Assembly: GCA_008501575.1 (NCBI GenBank)
Contig: QQUO01000071.1
Coordinates: 1-7,420, forward strand
Direction of reading: 5' to 3'
DNA from: Pseudomonadota bacterium
GTDB lineage: Bacteria > Pseudomonadota > Gammaproteobacteria > Xanthomonadales > Marinicellaceae
Length of the DNA: 7,420 nucleotides
This document shows, in pieces, positions 5,835-7,420 of this stretch. Each line of letters begins with the position of its first letter. The stretch's first letter is position 1. A model generated the notes under the pieces. That model did not search any database. It was given only the letters and a program-made list of their open reading frames with translations, and was not told the origin of the DNA. Made by a program: the position numbers and the translations under genes.

Positions 5835-6223
5835 TGTTTGTTCTTCCTAATATTAAAAATTAACACCCCGGCACCAATAATTAACACCATGAACGGGGAA
5901 AACCAGAGAAAATAAGTACCTGCATTTAACGGCGGGTTATAGGTTACAAAGTCACCGTAGCGTTGCACCATATAGGCCAAAATGGTGTCTTTGTCCTGAC
6001 CATTGATAACAAAACTGGCCACCTGATCCTTTAAGTCCTTGGCTAAATCCGCATCGGAATCGGCTAAATTTTGGTTCTGACACACCAAACAACGCAGTTC
6101 CTGAGTTAATTCCTGGTAGAGTTCTTGTTGTTGTTGGTTTTTAAAATCATAGACTTCAATGGCCCCAAGGGAAGGAGAAATGGCCACTAAAAAAATCATG
6201 ACGACACTGCGATATGGGTTCAT
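5831..6223 (-). CDS. ccmH: Cytochrome c maturation thiol oxidoreductase CcmH
   Basis: CcmH is a small membrane-anchored periplasmic protein that takes part in reducing the CXXCH cysteines of apocytochrome c before heme ligation. The 130-residue protein has a signal peptide (about 1-20), the hallmark LRCLVCQ at 43-49 with redox Cys45 and Cys48, RYGDFVTYNPP (about 89-98) and one C-terminal membrane helix (about 103-124). The length is that of the single-domain CcmH found where ccmI is separate. The start ATG overlaps the ccmG stop by four bases (ATGA), and the stop overlaps ccmI the same way, so the three are translationally coupled. It is predicted to work with CcmG as electron donor and with CcmF/CcmI in the ligation complex. 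Confidence 0.96.
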   Translation of the reverse strand: MNPYRSVVMIFLVAISPSLGAIEVYDFKNQQQQELYQELTQELRCLVCQNQNLADSDADLAKDLKDQVASFVINGQDKDTILAYMVQRYGDFVTYNPPLNAGTYFLWFSPFMVLIIGAGVLIFNIRKNKQ

Positions 6224-6744
6224 TTTAATTGCTCTAATCGGGGTAAAATTTCATTGTTGACATTTTCCGGGGTTAATTCACCGATAATTTTATGCACAAT
6301 CACGCCATTGCCATCGATGAGAAAACTTTCCGGGGCACCATAAACACCAAAATCAATGGCGGTGTTGCCTTTATAATCAACCAAAACAACATCATAGGGA
6401 TTACCTAATCGTTTTAACCAGGTATCGGCATCGGTAAATTCATCTTTCCAATTGAGCCCAACCACCCTTAAGCCAGAATTGGCCAATTCTGTCACCACCG
6501 GGTGTTCATAGAGACAATTCGGGCACCAGCTGCCCCATACATTTAACAACCAAGGTTCACCGATAAAATCTTGCTCAGTCATGGTTTTGTCTTCATACAA
6601 CAGGGGTAATTCGAAAGCCGGTACGGGTTTACCAATTAAAGGTGAGGGCACCTGTTCATTGTGATAACCCATATTCATAAACAATAAAACTAACAAGCCT
6701 ATAAATATGCTTAAGGGAATGAGTGTGATAATTATTTTTTTCAT
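6220..6744 (-). CDS. ccmG: Thiol:disulfide interchange protein CcmG (DsbE)
   Basis: A membrane-tethered periplasmic thioredoxin-like protein that passes electrons from DsbD/CcdA to the apocytochrome/CcmH thiols. The 174-residue protein starts with an uncleaved signal anchor (about 1-24), followed by a DsbE/TlpA-type thioredoxin domain. The active site is WCPNC (73-77; Cys74 and Cys77), and GAPE (about 136-139) supplies the cis-proline loop with Pro138. PAFELP at about 42-47 is the usual start of the domain. The length agrees with E. coli CcmG (185). Its ATG overlaps the ccmF stop by four bases. The WCPNC spacer differs from the E. coli WCPTC only at one position and needs no special explanation. 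Confidence 0.96.
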   Translation of the reverse strand: MKKIIITLIPLSIFIGLLVLLFMNMGYHNEQVPSPLIGKPVPAFELPLLYEDKTMTEQDFIGEPWLLNVWGSWCPNCLYEHPVVTELANSGLRVVGLNWKDEFTDADTWLKRLGNPYDVVLVDYKGNTAIDFGVYGAPESFLIDGNGVIVHKIIGELTPENVNNEILPRLEQLK

Positions 6745-7420
6745 GATAAATTTAACTGTTGTTCCATGACACGGTCACGTTGATTATTTTCCTGACGCTT
6801 AATTCGGGCGCTGAATAGCCCGATAATGGCTCCGCTCAACATTAAAATACCGCCAAACCACATCCAGCGAATCAGTGGTTTGATGTAAATACGAACGGCC
6901 CAGGCACCTTCTTTATTAACAGCCTCGCCCAGGGAGACATAAATATCTTTGGTCCAACCGGCATAAATAGCCGCTTCAGTCATAGGCATTTGCTGTTTTG
7001 GATAAAACCGTTTTTGTGGATTAAGGACTGTGATAAATCGACCATCGCGGTGAACTTCAACATGCCCTTGCTGAGCTTGATAGTTTTCTTGCTGCACCCG
7101 ATCCACGCCGGTAAAAGTAAAGTCATAGCCACCAACATGCTTGGTGGTACCCGGTTGCATTAGAATGTCCTGTTCGATGTCCTTGTGTTCAGTCATGGAC
7201 ATGGAAAATAAGAACACCGCCACACCAATATGAGCGACACTCATGCCGATAAAACCGGCGGTGGCCCGACCAGGGTGTTTAAACCATTGCCCTAAAGTGG
7301 CCGTAAATACCCATAAACCACCATAAATACCGGCGATGGCACGTATATTAAGCGGTTTAAAAATAGACCAAACAATGACAGCCAATAGGGTGGTTATGAT
7401 CAGATAGGGAAGCAGCTGTT
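6741..7420 (-). CDS. ccmF: Heme lyase subunit CcmF, C-terminal part (5' end outside window)
   Basis: CcmF is the large membrane subunit of the heme ligation machinery: it accepts heme from CcmE and attaches it to apocytochrome c. The frame is open to the right edge (first complete codon at 7418), so the TTG at 7385 is not the start. About 226 C-terminal residues are visible, roughly a third of the usual ~650. They include membrane segments, the conserved MSVAHIGVAVF, a periplasmic loop with GYDFTFTGVD, the run NPQKRFYP then MTEAAI, and a final membrane helix after RIYIKPLIRWMWFGG. The His in MSVAHIG lies about 162 residues from the end, as does the E. coli transmembrane heme ligand His491 (about 156), so it is probably that residue (inference). 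The WWD heme-binding domain lies upstream of the window and cannot be checked. Confidence 0.95.
   Translation of the reverse strand, partial: QLLPYLIITTLLAVIVWSIFKPLNIRAIAGIYGGLWVFTATLGQWFKHPGRATAGFIGMSVAHIGVAVFLFSMSMTEHKDIEQDILMQPGTTKHVGGYDFTFTGVDRVQQENYQAQQGHVEVHRDGRFITVLNPQKRFYPKQQMPMTEAAIYAGWTKDIYVSLGEAVNKEGAWAVRIYIKPLIRWMWFGGILMLSGAIIGLFSARIKRQENNQRDRVMEQQLNLS

Noticed and set aside
1..7420. Mobile element, defence island or prophage
   Set aside because: No transposase, integrase, terminal repeats, CRISPR repeats or tRNA-associated junctions seen; genes are mostly housekeeping with conserved order.

Overview
The window looks like ordinary chromosome of a gammaproteobacterium, moderately AT-rich by eye. 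The evidence is the divergent rsgA/orn pair (the same arrangement as in E. coli), an Orn close to the E. coli protein, a PilH-type receiver protein, and a System I cytochrome c maturation operon in the order ccmF-ccmG-ccmH-ccmI. A Marinicella-like lineage is possible, but that is only an impression. I see no mobile element, CRISPR array, rRNA or tRNA.

Layout. Positions 1-1903 (+) hold three overlapping membrane-lipid genes: the 3' end of a CDP-alcohol phosphatidyltransferase, a CdsA-like phosphatidate cytidylyltransferase of the E. coli YnbB type, and a PlsC-like lysophospholipid acyltransferase. Together they could make phosphatidate, activate it to CDP-diacylglycerol and transfer it to an alcohol, which amounts to a self-contained accessory phospholipid route. 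Positions 1904-2039 are a short gap with two hairpins between convergent genes. Positions 2040-3517 (-) hold rsgA, then, 20 bases further on, a zinc-ribbon NUDIX hydrolase. Positions 3518-3600 are a compact divergent promoter region. Positions 3601-4167 (+) are orn, probably starting at TTG; its stop codon lies in the loop of a bidirectional intrinsic terminator shared with the convergent pilH (4200-4565, -). Positions 4566-4715 are a 150-base gap with a weak candidate promoter for pilH. Positions 4716-7420 (-) are the ccm operon: ccmF (5' part outside the window), ccmG, ccmH and ccmI, each joined to the next by a 4-base ATGA overlap.

How the genes work together. CcmF, CcmG, CcmH and CcmI are the late (reduction and heme ligation) steps of c-type cytochrome maturation. 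RsgA (late 30S assembly) and Orn (final degradation of short oligonucleotides) are housekeeping. PilH belongs to the Pil-Chp type IV pilus signalling family, but no other member of that pathway is visible here.

I found no convincing undescribed system. The points most worth a second look are the lipid trio, the overlapping divergent promoters of rsgA and orn, the orn terminator built into the coding sequence, and a degenerate Nudix box.
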